From NCBI GenBank assembly GCA_903924985.1, contig CAIYDT010000132.1, positions 1-45,116 on the forward strand: a DNA stretch of 45,116 nt, given 5' to 3'. Source of the DNA: an uncultured Acetobacteraceae bacterium (lineage in GTDB: Bacteria > Pseudomonadota > Alphaproteobacteria > Acetobacterales > Acetobacteraceae). Numbering within the stretch: the stretch's first letter is position 1; each line of letters starts with the position of its first letter. Shown here piece after piece: positions 1 through 7,621 of this stretch. Made by a program: the position numbers and the translations under genes. Under the pieces are notes generated by a model. It did no database searches. It worked only from the letters and a program-made list of their open reading frames with translations, and was not told the DNA's origin.

Positions 1-131
1 CGATCCACCCCTTGCGCCTGCCAGATACGGTCTGAAACGCGGTCCAGCCAGCACGGCGGAGGCGCGTCCATTATGTTGCGTATGGTTAAATATTATGGTG
101 CCGTCTCATGACCCCGAAACGCGATGAATAA

Positions 132-449
132 GATGGGCTATGGAATGCCATTCCCCGCGATTGGGCGGATCCCGACGGTTGGCTGGACCTGGCATTGGCA
201 CAGGTATCGGCTCAGCCCGACACCCTGATGGTGCTGCACGACATTCCCAGCGGAGCGATGCGACATCTGCCGCGTTTCCTTGACGAAGTCGCCAACCGCG
301 GAGGCCGTATACGGCAGGAATTCCCGCCGGAGTGTCTGCCGATCGTTGCTGGCGAGGTTGTTTTGCCGATTGACGGCTTTGTTGCCGATCATTCCGGTCG
401 ACTGGGGATGACCGGACCCCGCGGAAACGCTCTAATATCATTACGATAG
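132..449 (+). pseudogene. C-terminal remnant of a polysaccharide deacetylase (NodB-like)
   Basis: The frame is open from 132 (after a TAA at 129-131) to 449. It reads like the last third of an alphaproteobacterial polysaccharide deacetylase: a DGLWNAIPRDWADPDGW stretch, then TLMVLHDIPSGAMRHLPRF and an acidic, proline-rich tail. The segment carrying the NodB catalytic core (metal-binding Asp-His-His) is absent, and bases 1-131 show no frame that supplies it. A TTG at 195 could start an 84-residue product, but the homologous reading begins upstream of it without a start codon. I read it as a 3' gene fragment left by a deletion or rearrangement. The window begins 131 bases upstream, so a more distant N-terminal part cannot be excluded. 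The family call rests on recognition of the conserved C-terminal motif. Confidence 0.6.
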
Positions 450-1331
450 ACGTGATTTGGGTGCGGGAGATGGTGTTCCTCGCGCATTGACCAGCGCGCA
501 CCCCAGGGACGCGACCGTCAGCCCGGCGATGGCGAGGGGCGTCAGCCGCTCGTGCAGCACGATCCATGACAGCAGAGCCGCCATGCCGGGCACGAGGTAG
601 AAGTTGGCCGACACGCGGGCGGCGGAGCCTCGGGCGAGCATGAAGGCGTAAAGACCCATGCCGCCGAGGGACACCATCACCGTGTTCCAGGCGACAGAGG
701 CGATGGCGTCCGGCGTCCAATGCGCGCTCGGCGTTTCCAGCACCCAGGCGCAGAGGCCGGCGACCGCGGCGCCGGACAGGAATTGCGCGGTGGCACCAGG
801 GAGCAGCGGGATGTCGCGGCAGAAGCGCCTGAAATAGAGAGTTCCCGCGACCAGTCCAATCACGCCCAGGAACGCGAGGGCCAACCCCTCCAGATGGGTG
901 GCGCTGCCGAACGCGGCGGGACCGACCACGATCGCGACGCCGGTCATGCCGAGCACGAGACCCATCCATTGGCGGGGCCGCAACGGTTCGCGCAGCAGCA
1001 CGACGCCCAGAGCCGCCGTCAGCAGCGGCGTCAGGGATTGCACCAGCGCGATGTGGGCGGCGGGTACCCAGCGCATGCCGACATGCGGCGGCATTAGCGT
1101 CAGCGCATTCAGTAACGCTCCGGCGACCGCGCAGTGGAACCAGCGCCAGCCTGCAAGCGGCCGCCAGGACTCCCGCCGCACAACCATCAGCAACAGCAGA
1201 CCCGCCGCGCACAGTCCGAGTCGGATCACGACGAACAGCAGCGGTGACAGGTCCCGCAAGCCGGTTTTCGACGCGATGAACGACGAACTCCAGAGGAGGA
1301 CGAACAGGAAGGGGATGAGGCGGAGGAGCAT
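441..1331 (-). CDS. DMT-superfamily permease (EamA domain), probable metabolite exporter
   Basis: This 296-residue protein is very hydrophobic, with about ten membrane segments. It has the two-fold EamA repeat: an N-terminal half starting LLWSSSFIASKTGL and a second half ending ALAIAGLTVASLGCALVNARG. The length matches the drug/metabolite transporter family. Members typically export amino acids, nucleosides or small metabolites across the inner membrane; the substrate cannot be read from sequence. I start it at the ATG at 1331. The frame runs open upstream to 1847, but that extension is antisense to the MmgE/PrpD gene and has no membrane-protein character. No strong ribosome binding site is visible. 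It diverges from the MmgE/PrpD gene across 63 bases, so the two may share a promoter region. The 3' end overlaps the deacetylase remnant by 9 bases. Confidence 0.85.
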   Translation of the reverse strand: MLLRLIPFLFVLLWSSSFIASKTGLRDLSPLLFVVIRLGLCAAGLLLLMVVRRESWRPLAGWRWFHCAVAGALLNALTLMPPHVGMRWVPAAHIALVQSLTPLLTAALGVVLLREPLRPRQWMGLVLGMTGVAIVVGPAAFGSATHLEGLALAFLGVIGLVAGTLYFRRFCRDIPLLPGATAQFLSGAAVAGLCAWVLETPSAHWTPDAIASVAWNTVMVSLGGMGLYAFMLARGSAARVSANFYLVPGMAALLSWIVLHERLTPLAIAGLTVASLGCALVNARGTPSPAPKSRLS

Positions 1332-1394
1332 TCGACCGGTTTGCTCAATTTCGCCACCGGCCGCAAACTCCCCCTCAGAGACGGAGAAGCGCCA

Positions 1395-2789
1395 ATGACC
1401 ATCGCCCGCCAGATCGCCGACCGCATCCATGCGTTGAACTTCGAGGACATTACGCCGACGGCCCTCGAATGGACCCGCCACGCCTTCACCGACACAATCG
1501 GCTGCGCGCTCGCCGGCATGATGGACCAGGGTCCGCGCATCCTGATGTCCGTGCCGGGTGTGGCGGAGGCCCCCGGCCCGGCGTTGATCTACGCCACCAA
1601 CACCCGGACCTCCGTCCTCGACGCCGCGTTGGTGAACGGCACCGCGTCCCACGCGCTGGACTACGACGACGTCGCGGCCTCGATGGGCGGGCATCCCTCC
1701 GCGGTTCTGGTGGCGCCGTTGATTGCCCTGGGCGAGCAAACCAACGCCTCCGGCCGCGACCTCGCGCTGGCCTACGTCGTCGGCTTCGAAGCAGAGTGCC
1801 GCATCGGCCGAGGCGTCCACTTCCACCACTACGAGAAAGGCTGGCATCCCACCGCAACCCTGGGCATCTTCGGCACCGTCGCCGCCGCCGCGCGGTTGCT
1901 GAACCTGACCATCGACCAGACTGCCGTGGCGCTAGGCATGGCCGCGTCTTTCGCATCCGGCCTCAAAGCCAATTTCGGCACCATGACCAAGCCGCTGCAT
2001 GTCGGCCACACGACCCGCAACGGCATCTTCGCCGCCCTGATGGCGCAGCGGGGCTTCACCGCCAACCCCGGCGCGTTCGAGCACAACCACGGTTATCTCA
2101 ATGTGCTTAACGGCCCGGGCACCTACGATGTCGATAAGATGCTCGCCGACTGGTACGCGCCGCTGGAGTGCGGCGGCGAGGGCGATCCCGGCCTGAAACC
2201 CTACCCGTGCTGCGGCTCCACCCACGCATCCGTCGCCCGCATGATCGACCTCGCCACCACCCACGACCTGAAACCCGACATGGTCGAAAGGATCGAGGTC
2301 ATGCCGCACGCCCGCCGCCTGCCACACACCGACAATCCCAACCCGCAAACCCCGCTCGGCGCCAAATTCAGCATCCAGTATTGCGTCGCCCGCGCCTTGA
2401 ACGAGCGCGCCGTCACCCTGCGCCATTTCGAGCCCGACGCCCATTTCGACCCGGCGATCCACGCACTGATGGCCCGAGTCGAGGCCAAACCGCACCCCGA
2501 AATCTCCGCCGACGGAAGGCACCCCTGGGGCGCCGAGGTGATCGTCCACACCAAGGACGGAAAGCGCCTGGCCTCCCGCCTCGACGACTACCCCAGCCGC
2601 GGCCCGGCCGGCGTGCCGATGACGCGGGAGGAGCTGTGGACGAAATTTTCCGACTGCGGCCAACTGGCGCTACCCGCCGCGCAGGTGACGCCGCTATTCG
2701 ACAAACTGATGGCGATCGAGACACTGACTGCGACTTCCGATCTGACCAAGCTGCTGGAAGCCCCAAGAACCCAATCGCGGGCGGCCTGA
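1395..2789 (+). CDS. MmgE/PrpD family protein (2-methylcitrate dehydratase / cis-aconitate decarboxylase fold)
   Basis: The protein has 464 residues, the usual size for this family. The family signature is visible: GTASHALDYDD at about residues 82-92, followed by GGHPSAVLVAPL at 98-109, with the lid-type second domain after residue 270. Known members dehydrate 2-methylcitrate (PrpD) or decarboxylate cis-aconitate (Irg1/CadA), but many proteins of this subgroup are uncharacterised and occur beside CoA-transferases and binding proteins. I chose the ATG at 1395 because GGAGA lies 7 bases upstream and the MTIARQIAD start aligns with the family; the frame is open further upstream. No prpB or prpC neighbour is present, so a role in the methylcitrate cycle is not supported. 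The product is probably a cytoplasmic hydro-lyase for a carboxylic acid. Confidence 0.85.
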   Translation: MTIARQIADRIHALNFEDITPTALEWTRHAFTDTIGCALAGMMDQGPRILMSVPGVAEAPGPALIYATNTRTSVLDAALVNGTASHALDYDDVAASMGGHPSAVLVAPLIALGEQTNASGRDLALAYVVGFEAECRIGRGVHFHHYEKGWHPTATLGIFGTVAAAARLLNLTIDQTAVALGMAASFASGLKANFGTMTKPLHVGHTTRNGIFAALMAQRGFTANPGAFEHNHGYLNVLNGPGTYDVDKMLADWYAPLECGGEGDPGLKPYPCCGSTHASVARMIDLATTHDLKPDMVERIEVMPHARRLPHTDNPNPQTPLGAKFSIQYCVARALNERAVTLRHFEPDAHFDPAIHALMARVEAKPHPEISADGRHPWGAEVIVHTKDGKRLASRLDDYPSRGPAGVPMTREELWTKFSDCGQLALPAAQVTPLFDKLMAIETLTATSDLTKLLEAPRTQSRAA

Positions 2790-2805
2790 AAAAACTTTGC
2801 CGGCG

Positions 2806-2822
2806 TTAACCTTTCGTTAACC
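2806..2822 (+). promoter_or_regulatory. CtrA-type binding box upstream of the FlaG-like gene
   Basis: The sequence TTAACCTTTCGTTAACC fits the full CtrA consensus TTAA-N7-TTAAC exactly. It lies in the 100-base gap between the MmgE/PrpD gene and the FlaG-like gene, 68 to 84 bases before the ATG at 2890. CtrA is the cell-cycle and motility response regulator of alphaproteobacteria, and flagellar genes are its classical targets. This fits the FlaG-like product. Activity is inferred from the sequence match only. Confidence 0.6.
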
Positions 2823-2889
2823 AGTGCGGTGGTAAGGCAGGGAAAACCTCAGACGCCAGAACGGCGTGGTTTTCCTGGTGACATCCGCC

Positions 2890-3177
2890 ATGCCGAACGA
2901 ACTGACGATCCCGGCCGTGCAATCGGCCGCCGCCTCGGGGCAAGCCCCAGCCCGCGCTAAAGTGTCCGCGACCGCCACGCCGGCGCACGTGCAGCCTTTC
3001 AACAACCCCTCGCTCCGGCTCGATCCGGCCCTGGGGCTGGTGGTGATCGAATTCCGCAACGAATCCGGCGCGGTGACCCGATCCATTCCCAGCCAGCAGC
3101 AAATGGACGCCTATAAGCAGCACGAGCAAACCCCGCCCGGCCCCGACGGCCCGCCCGCCGAGGAACCAAAAGCATGA
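2890..3177 (+). CDS. Small FlaG-like protein
   Basis: This short protein (95 residues from the ATG at 2890; a GTG at 2866 would add 8) has a low-complexity Ala/Pro-rich N-terminal half. Its C-terminal core, LRLDPALGLVVIEFRNESG followed by VTRSIPSQQQMDAY, resembles the FlaG family core (a beta strand, then 'G-x-V-x-x-x-IP'). FlaG proteins affect flagellar filament length in other bacteria. The stop overlaps the start of the downstream glycosyltransferase (ATGA at 3174-3177), so the two are translationally coupled. A CtrA-type box lies upstream, which fits a motility role. No other flagellar gene is in the window. The FlaG assignment is a motif-level resemblance; the protein could also be an unrelated conserved hypothetical. 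Confidence 0.6.
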   Translation: MPNELTIPAVQSAAASGQAPARAKVSATATPAHVQPFNNPSLRLDPALGLVVIEFRNESGAVTRSIPSQQQMDAYKQHEQTPPGPDGPPAEEPKA

Positions 3178-4097
3178 CCCGCCTGCTGCTGGCGGACCGG
3201 GTGAAGACGGAGGCGGACAGCTTCCTGCTCCCCCTGCTGCCCGCGCTGCGGCGAGCCTATGAGGTGCGCTTCATCTCCGTCGGACCAGGTGAGGCGTTGG
3301 CCGAGGCCATCGGCTGGGCCGATATCGCTTGGCTGGAGTGGTGCTGGGACCATGCCGTCTGGGCCACCCAAACCGGCCTGCTACGCGGCAAACCCTGCGT
3401 GGTGCGGCTGCATTCGATCGAGGCGCTGCAAACCGCGTACCCCGGGGGGATCGACTGGACCCAGGTCGACCGCCTGATAACGGTCAGCGACGACATCGCC
3501 GAAACCCTGCTCGGCCGGTTCCCGGCGGCGCCCGCCCCGGTGGTCATCCCCAACGGCATCGACATGGATCGCTTCGCCCCCGGCGATCCGGACCGGTTTA
3601 AAGTCGCCTGGGTCGGGCACCTTGAGCCGAAGAAGAACCCCATGCTGCTGCTGCAAATCGCGCACCGCCTGCACCAACTCGATCCGCGCGCCACCTTCCA
3701 CGTCGCCGGGGCGTTCACCGACCTTCGCACCGCCCGCTATTTGCAACAGATGCTGCCAGCGCTGGGCCTGGGCCAGGTCGTCACCTTCGATGGGCCAGTC
3801 GAAGACATGCCGAACTGGTACGCCGACAAAGGCGTGCTGCTGTCCACGTCGATGTACGAGAGCTTCGGCATGAACATCGGGGAGGCAATGGCCGTCGGCG
3901 CCTTCCCCGTGGTGCACGCCTTCCCCGGCGCCGACCGCCTATGGCCACATGAGTGCCTGTTCGCCAGCACCGACGACGCGGTCGCGCTGATCCGAGCGGC
4001 TCGATCGGGGTTGTATCGGGACTGGGTCGCCGAGCATTATGGACTGGAGCGGCAGACCGCCGCGATATTGACGTTGCTGGCAGGACTCTCGCCCTAA
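3174..4097 (+). CDS. Glycosyltransferase family 4 protein
   Basis: This 307-residue protein has the GT-B fold pattern of family 4. The C-terminal Rossmann domain starts at VIPNGIDMDRFAPG (about 124-137), followed by VAWVGHLEPKKNP (144-156). The donor-binding EX7E motif is visible as E229 and E237 in the STSMYESFGMNIGEAMA stretch. The N-terminal acceptor domain is short (about 120 residues), so the protein is smaller than most GT4 enzymes (350-400 residues). Acceptor and sugar are unknown. Four-base coupling to the FlaG-like gene and the CtrA-type box upstream suggest that it may glycosylate flagellin or another surface component (inference). Its TAA overlaps the stop codon of the convergent aldolase gene by 3 bases. 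Confidence 0.85.
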   Translation: MTRLLLADRVKTEADSFLLPLLPALRRAYEVRFISVGPGEALAEAIGWADIAWLEWCWDHAVWATQTGLLRGKPCVVRLHSIEALQTAYPGGIDWTQVDRLITVSDDIAETLLGRFPAAPAPVVIPNGIDMDRFAPGDPDRFKVAWVGHLEPKKNPMLLLQIAHRLHQLDPRATFHVAGAFTDLRTARYLQQMLPALGLGQVVTFDGPVEDMPNWYADKGVLLSTSMYESFGMNIGEAMAVGAFPVVHAFPGADRLWPHECLFASTDDAVALIRAARSGLYRDWVAEHYGLERQTAAILTLLAGLSP

Positions 4098-5038
4098 ACC
4101 ACCATCGCCCGCTTCTGGTGCGCCCGACCGATGCGGGCTGTTTCGGGGTCGTGCCCAGCAATCACCCGCACGCCCTCATCCAGACGAGCCACGATGGTGC
4201 TCGGCGAGCAGCCCTCCAGGAACGCAATGCCGTTCCGCAGGCAGGCGTTCAGGACCTTGTTCCGAGCCGCGGCCATCACCGGGGGATAGGGATCGCGCAT
4301 GATGGCGACCGAGCCCAGCGACAGGCTCAGATCGCCCGGTCCCATTTCGGCGAATCCCAGACCGGGAACGGCACAGATGGCGTCGGCGTTGGCGATCCCC
4401 TCCGGGCTTTCCAGCTTCACGCCGAGCAGCAGTTCTCCGTTCGGGTTCAACGGCCAGGGTTCGCATCTGTTCATGTATTCCGTCCCCGACAGGCCCCAGA
4501 TGGGCGCGGCGGTGTTCTCCGATCCTCGGCCGCGCGTGCCGATCCCCAGCAAACCCGCCGCCGCCACCGGCCGCACCGCGCCGTCCAACCGAGCCTCGGG
4601 GGTGGGTAAGGATGGATCGACGCCCTGCGGGTGGTGCGGGTAGCGGCACGCCTCCACGAAGGCCTGCACCGCATCTACCGTTTCAGCCTGGCACAGCAGG
4701 ATACCATGCACGCCGCGCCCGAGGATTTGCCGGAATTGCCATGCGTTGAACCGCACGTTGGCTTCGTCGGTGCCGTTGACGGGTGCCTCCACGATCACCG
4801 CCGGAGTGCGGTGGCCGGAGCGTGTGGGTCCGGCGTCGACCATGCCGCGCAAATACTCCGCGAGGCCGGCCATGTCGAAGGAGCCATGCTCCATCCCGAC
4901 ATTCATGTAATCCGCCCAGGTGCCGGCATCGACTTTGCCCTGCTCGTACGTCAGCACGTGGCCGCTATGCGGGCCATCGTAATAGATCGCCTGCCCGGCA
5001 CTCAGCAGTTCGATGGCTCGGTTGATGCGGTTGGCCAT
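4094..5038 (-). CDS. HpcH/HpaI family aldolase (class II, metal dependent)
   Basis: This 314-residue member of the HpcH/HpaI aldolase/citrate-lyase-beta superfamily forms a TIM barrel that cleaves or condenses hydroxy-oxo acids with pyruvate or acetyl units. The expected landmarks are present: EHGSFD with His51, a Glu in VKLESPEG (E210) and an Asp in EMGPGDLSLSLG (D236) as metal ligands. The usual glycine-rich loop is replaced by a longer insertion around residues 132-190, which marks an uncharacterised subgroup. The start is the ATG at 5038, preceded by an excellent AGGAGGGG ribosome binding site at 5043-5050. It is transcribed alone, convergent with the glycosyltransferase. The substrate cannot be inferred; with PrpD- and CoA-transferase-type neighbours, a role in carboxylic-acid catabolism is likely. 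Confidence 0.83.
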   Translation of the reverse strand: MANRINRAIELLSAGQAIYYDGPHSGHVLTYEQGKVDAGTWADYMNVGMEHGSFDMAGLAEYLRGMVDAGPTRSGHRTPAVIVEAPVNGTDEANVRFNAWQFRQILGRGVHGILLCQAETVDAVQAFVEACRYPHHPQGVDPSLPTPEARLDGAVRPVAAAGLLGIGTRGRGSENTAAPIWGLSGTEYMNRCEPWPLNPNGELLLGVKLESPEGIANADAICAVPGLGFAEMGPGDLSLSLGSVAIMRDPYPPVMAAARNKVLNACLRNGIAFLEGCSPSTIVARLDEGVRVIAGHDPETARIGRAHQKRAMVV

Positions 5039-5634
5039 GGTGCCCCTCCTGTTCGGTCACCGGATTGTGCGTCAACCCGCCACCCGTTGACAGCCCTCGC
5101 CGGGGGGCCCTGGCCGCGCTTTACACCGATACCGCCACCGTCTTGCCGCCGGGTGCCGAAAGGCTCGAAACTGATATCTGAAACCTCAACAAAGCCCCCC
5201 TTGAGCGGCTCCGTTCCCGCTGTTCATGGGGTAATCCTGTACGAAAAACGATCTATCCGCCGTCCAGGGGCACATCTTCTCGCCCCGGACGCTGTCCGGC
5301 AACGTGGGCGCGGCGGGTTTGGCGGGCGATAACGGCGGGTCGCGAACCAAGCCGCAAAGGCTGACGATGGTGGCATCCATCCCCGCCGCTATACCGATCT
5401 CGGCCGCTTCCCATGCGTTGTTCGGACCATAGGCGGCGGAAAAGTATTCAAGACGTTACTGAAACAAACTACCTCGCGTCAAGGAAAATTCGCGGCGGCT
5501 TGACGAACCCCGCCTTCGAGGCCAACACGCAACGCCGCTCCGTTCGCGCAGAGCCGAGCACCCCGATCCAAGCCCAGCTGCCGAGTCCTGTCGAAGGGCC
5601 GCTGGGTTCATCCGGCAGGTGGAGGAGCGTATTC
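5039..5634. other. 596-base intergenic region with no supported gene
   Basis: I see no convincing gene here. The minus strand has an open frame from a TAA at about 5458 down to 5186, containing a protein-like stretch (LEYFSAAYGPNNAWEAA, then MDATIVSLCGL). It lacks a start codon before 5380 and a ribosome binding site, and it ends in unconvincing sequence, so it could be a decayed gene fragment. The plus-strand frame leading into the membrane protein at 5635 is open from 5413 but low-complexity. The region probably holds promoters for the aldolase (minus) and the membrane protein (plus). Confidence 0.5.
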
Positions 5635-6435
5635 ATGCCCGCCTTGTGGATGCCCATCCTGGCCAAGGCCGCCTCGACCGCGCTGGTTGTCGTTCTCGCG
5701 TCCGCGTTGGCGGAAGCCATCGGTCCGTTCTGGGGTGCTCTGGTCGCCAGTCTCCCGGTGTCCGCGGGGCCGGCCTACGTGTTCCTCGCGATGCAGCACG
5801 ACGGCGATTTCGTCGCCGCCAGCGCCTTGAGCAGCTTCGCGGCCAACGCATCCGTCGGCCTATTTCTGATCGTCTACGCCTTAACCGCCGGCAGGCGGTC
5901 GTTGTGGCAGAGCCTTGGCGCTGCCTTGGCGGCGTGGCTGGTCGCAAGTCTCGCGATCCGACAGATCGGCTGGACAACCGGTTCGGCTCTTCTGCTGAAT
6001 TTGGCCGTGTACAGTGCGGGTTTTTCGCTCCTTCGCGGCATGACAACGACCGGCCGAGCAAACGTCATCGTCAAACGGTCATGGTTCGACCTGCCACTGC
6101 GGGCCGCCGCGGTCGCCATCTTTGTCTCGGGCCTCGTCCTCGCCAGTTCGGTGCTCGGCCCCGAGGCGACCGGTATCGCCGCTGTATTCCCGATCAGCCT
6201 TTCCAGCCTGCTTGTCATCGTGCGACCCCGCATCGGCGGTCCGGCCTCGGTGGTGCTCGCGGCAACGGCGTTGCGAGCAATGGCGGGTTTCGGTCTGGCA
6301 CTATTGGCCCTGCATCTCGCCATCCCACCGTGGGGGACAAACGCGGCACTGGCGTTGGCGTTATGCGTGACGATGGCGTGGTCCGGCGGGTTGCTGGCGC
6401 TGAAAACCCGCTCGCGAGCCGGGTTGCCGGATTGA
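5635..6435 (+). CDS. Uncharacterised polytopic membrane protein
   Basis: This 266-residue protein is almost entirely hydrophobic, with roughly eight membrane helices and short loops. There is an internal similarity between the segment near ALAEAIGPFWGALVASLPVSAGP and a later one (GPEATGIAAVFPISLSSLLVI), suggesting an inverted or repeated transporter-like design. I chose the ATG at 5635 because GGAGGAG sits 7 bases upstream (5621-5627) and hydrophobic sequence begins there; the longer frame from 5413 adds 74 residues with no ribosome binding site. I do not recognise a named family. It stands alone, between the aldolase and the vestigial FAD protein. A transport role is plausible from topology only. 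Confidence 0.7.
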   Translation: MPALWMPILAKAASTALVVVLASALAEAIGPFWGALVASLPVSAGPAYVFLAMQHDGDFVAASALSSFAANASVGLFLIVYALTAGRRSLWQSLGAALAAWLVASLAIRQIGWTTGSALLLNLAVYSAGFSLLRGMTTTGRANVIVKRSWFDLPLRAAAVAIFVSGLVLASSVLGPEATGIAAVFPISLSSLLVIVRPRIGGPASVVLAATALRAMAGFGLALLALHLAIPPWGTNAALALALCVTMAWSGGLLALKTRSRAGLPD

Positions 6436-6494
6436 CACTGTGCGACGGCGCCCACAGGGTTGCGGCACGTTTACCACCCGTCAGGAAACCCAAG

Positions 6495-6572
6495 ATGACC
6501 TCCACCCGGTACAAGTCCGTCGATGTCCTCGCGATCGGCGCTGGTAACGCCGCCGTCTGGGAACAACGCTGA
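6495..6572 (+). pseudogene. Vestigial N-terminus of an FAD-dependent dehydrogenase (TcuA/FrdA-like)
   Basis: This tiny frame has a good ribosome binding site (AGGAAA, 6483-6488) and an ATG at 6495. It encodes 25 residues that begin exactly like a flavoprotein N-terminus: VDVLAIGAGNAA, the beta strand and GxGxxA turn of a Rossmann FAD-binding fold. After that it reads VWEQR and stops, where intact relatives continue the dinucleotide-binding helix. The stop overlaps the ATG of the next gene (TGATG, 6570-6574). The simplest reading is an internal deletion that removed nearly all of a TcuA-like dehydrogenase and fused its translation start to the binding-protein operon. It may now act only as a leader peptide that couples translation of the next gene. 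Confidence 0.65.
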
Positions 6573-7621
6573 TGCGCCTTGTTCCGATCGCCCTCGCCCT
6601 GGCCCTGGTGTGCGCGCATGCCGCTCATGCCTGCGACAATCCGCGCCAGATGGACGGGTTCAAGACCTGCGCCGACGTGGCGAAAGCCGAGGCCGAGGGT
6701 GCGGTGGTGGTGTACTCCCCCGACCCCGAAACCAATCAGGCGGCGCTAATGGCGTCGTTCGCCGCCGCGTTTCCGAAGATCAAAACCAACTTCCTGCGCC
6801 TGCAAACCGGGGCGCTCTATGCCAAGCTGATGGCGGAGCGGCAGGCGAAGACCTATACCACTGATATTCTTGTGCTGACCGACATGACCTTCACGATTGA
6901 TTTCCAGAAGCGGAAGGGCTGGATGGACTACGTGTCCCCGGAAAACGGCGCATACAAGCCGGCGTACAAGAGCACGCCAGAGGGGCTATACATGTGGGGC
7001 GCCGCGATCATCGCCGGCATCGCCTACAACCCCACCACGGTGAAGCCCGAGGACGCCCCAAAAAGCTGGGCCGACCTGACCAACCCCCGCTGGAAGGACG
7101 TTATCAACGTCAAGGTCTCCACGGCTGGATCTCAACACGAAGCCTGGTACCTGATGAAGGGCATCCTGGGCGACAAATACTGGCAGGATTTCGCCAGGCA
7201 AAACCCGCGAGCCTTCGACTCCTACATCCAGCAATTCGACCGCACCATCAGCGGCCAGGATCAGATCATCGAGACCGGGCAATATTCCGGGTATTTACAG
7301 TTCAAGGCCAAGGGCGCCCCAATCGCTTTCGTCTTCCCGACCGAGGGTGAAGTCGTGACGCCATCGATCTATGGCGCGGTCGCCGAGGCGCCGCATCCGG
7401 AGGCCGCAAAACTGTTCATGGACTGGTTCATGGGCGTCCCCGGCCAAACAGCGATGGTGAAGGCCATGGCTCTGCACTCCCTCCGAGCCGATGTCGCGCC
7501 GCCCGCCGGCGGAGTGCCGATCACGGAATTCAAGTTGCTCGCCCCCGACGACTGGGACGCCTTCCTGAAGACGCACAACCAGTTCGTGAAGGAATGGGAC
7601 AAGATCGTGGGGATGCGGTGA
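6572..7621 (+). CDS. Periplasmic solute-binding protein, ABC iron(III)/AfuA-like family (copy 1)
   Basis: This 349-residue secreted protein has a signal peptide (RLVPIALALALVCAHAAHA, cleavage near residue 20). The mature part is a type II periplasmic binding fold: VVVYSPDPETNQAALMASF near the N-terminus, then conserved IIAGIAYNPTTVKPEDAPKSW. Relatives are the binding components of ABC importers for ferric iron, spermidine-like or small organic ligands; the ligand here is unknown. Cys21 follows the likely cleavage site, but the preceding residues (AHA) do not form a classical lipobox. Cys21 and Cys33 may pair instead. The next gene is a paralogue, joined by a TGATG overlap. No ABC permease or ATPase lies in the window, so partners must be encoded elsewhere, or the protein serves as a chemosensory or two-component ligand binder. 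Confidence 0.85.
   Translation: MRLVPIALALALVCAHAAHACDNPRQMDGFKTCADVAKAEAEGAVVVYSPDPETNQAALMASFAAAFPKIKTNFLRLQTGALYAKLMAERQAKTYTTDILVLTDMTFTIDFQKRKGWMDYVSPENGAYKPAYKSTPEGLYMWGAAIIAGIAYNPTTVKPEDAPKSWADLTNPRWKDVINVKVSTAGSQHEAWYLMKGILGDKYWQDFARQNPRAFDSYIQQFDRTISGQDQIIETGQYSGYLQFKAKGAPIAFVFPTEGEVVTPSIYGAVAEAPHPEAAKLFMDWFMGVPGQTAMVKAMALHSLRADVAPPAGGVPITEFKLLAPDDWDAFLKTHNQFVKEWDKIVGMR

Noticed and set aside
441-1847. Reading the DMT permease as a 468-residue protein
   Set aside because: The extra N-terminal 172 residues are antisense to the MmgE/PrpD gene, are not hydrophobic and have no family match.
5087-5092. TTGACA as a -35 promoter box upstream of the membrane protein
   Set aside because: No -10-like sequence lies at suitable spacing; a single hexamer match is not enough.
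5186-5457. Minus-strand frame with a protein-like stretch in the 5.0-5.6 kb gap
   Set aside because: It has no start codon or ribosome binding site ahead of the protein-like part, and the C-terminal half looks random. It could be a decayed fragment, but I cannot name it.
6572-7621. Lipoprotein assignment for the first binding protein
   Set aside because: Cys21 follows the signal peptide, but the residues before it do not form a lipobox.
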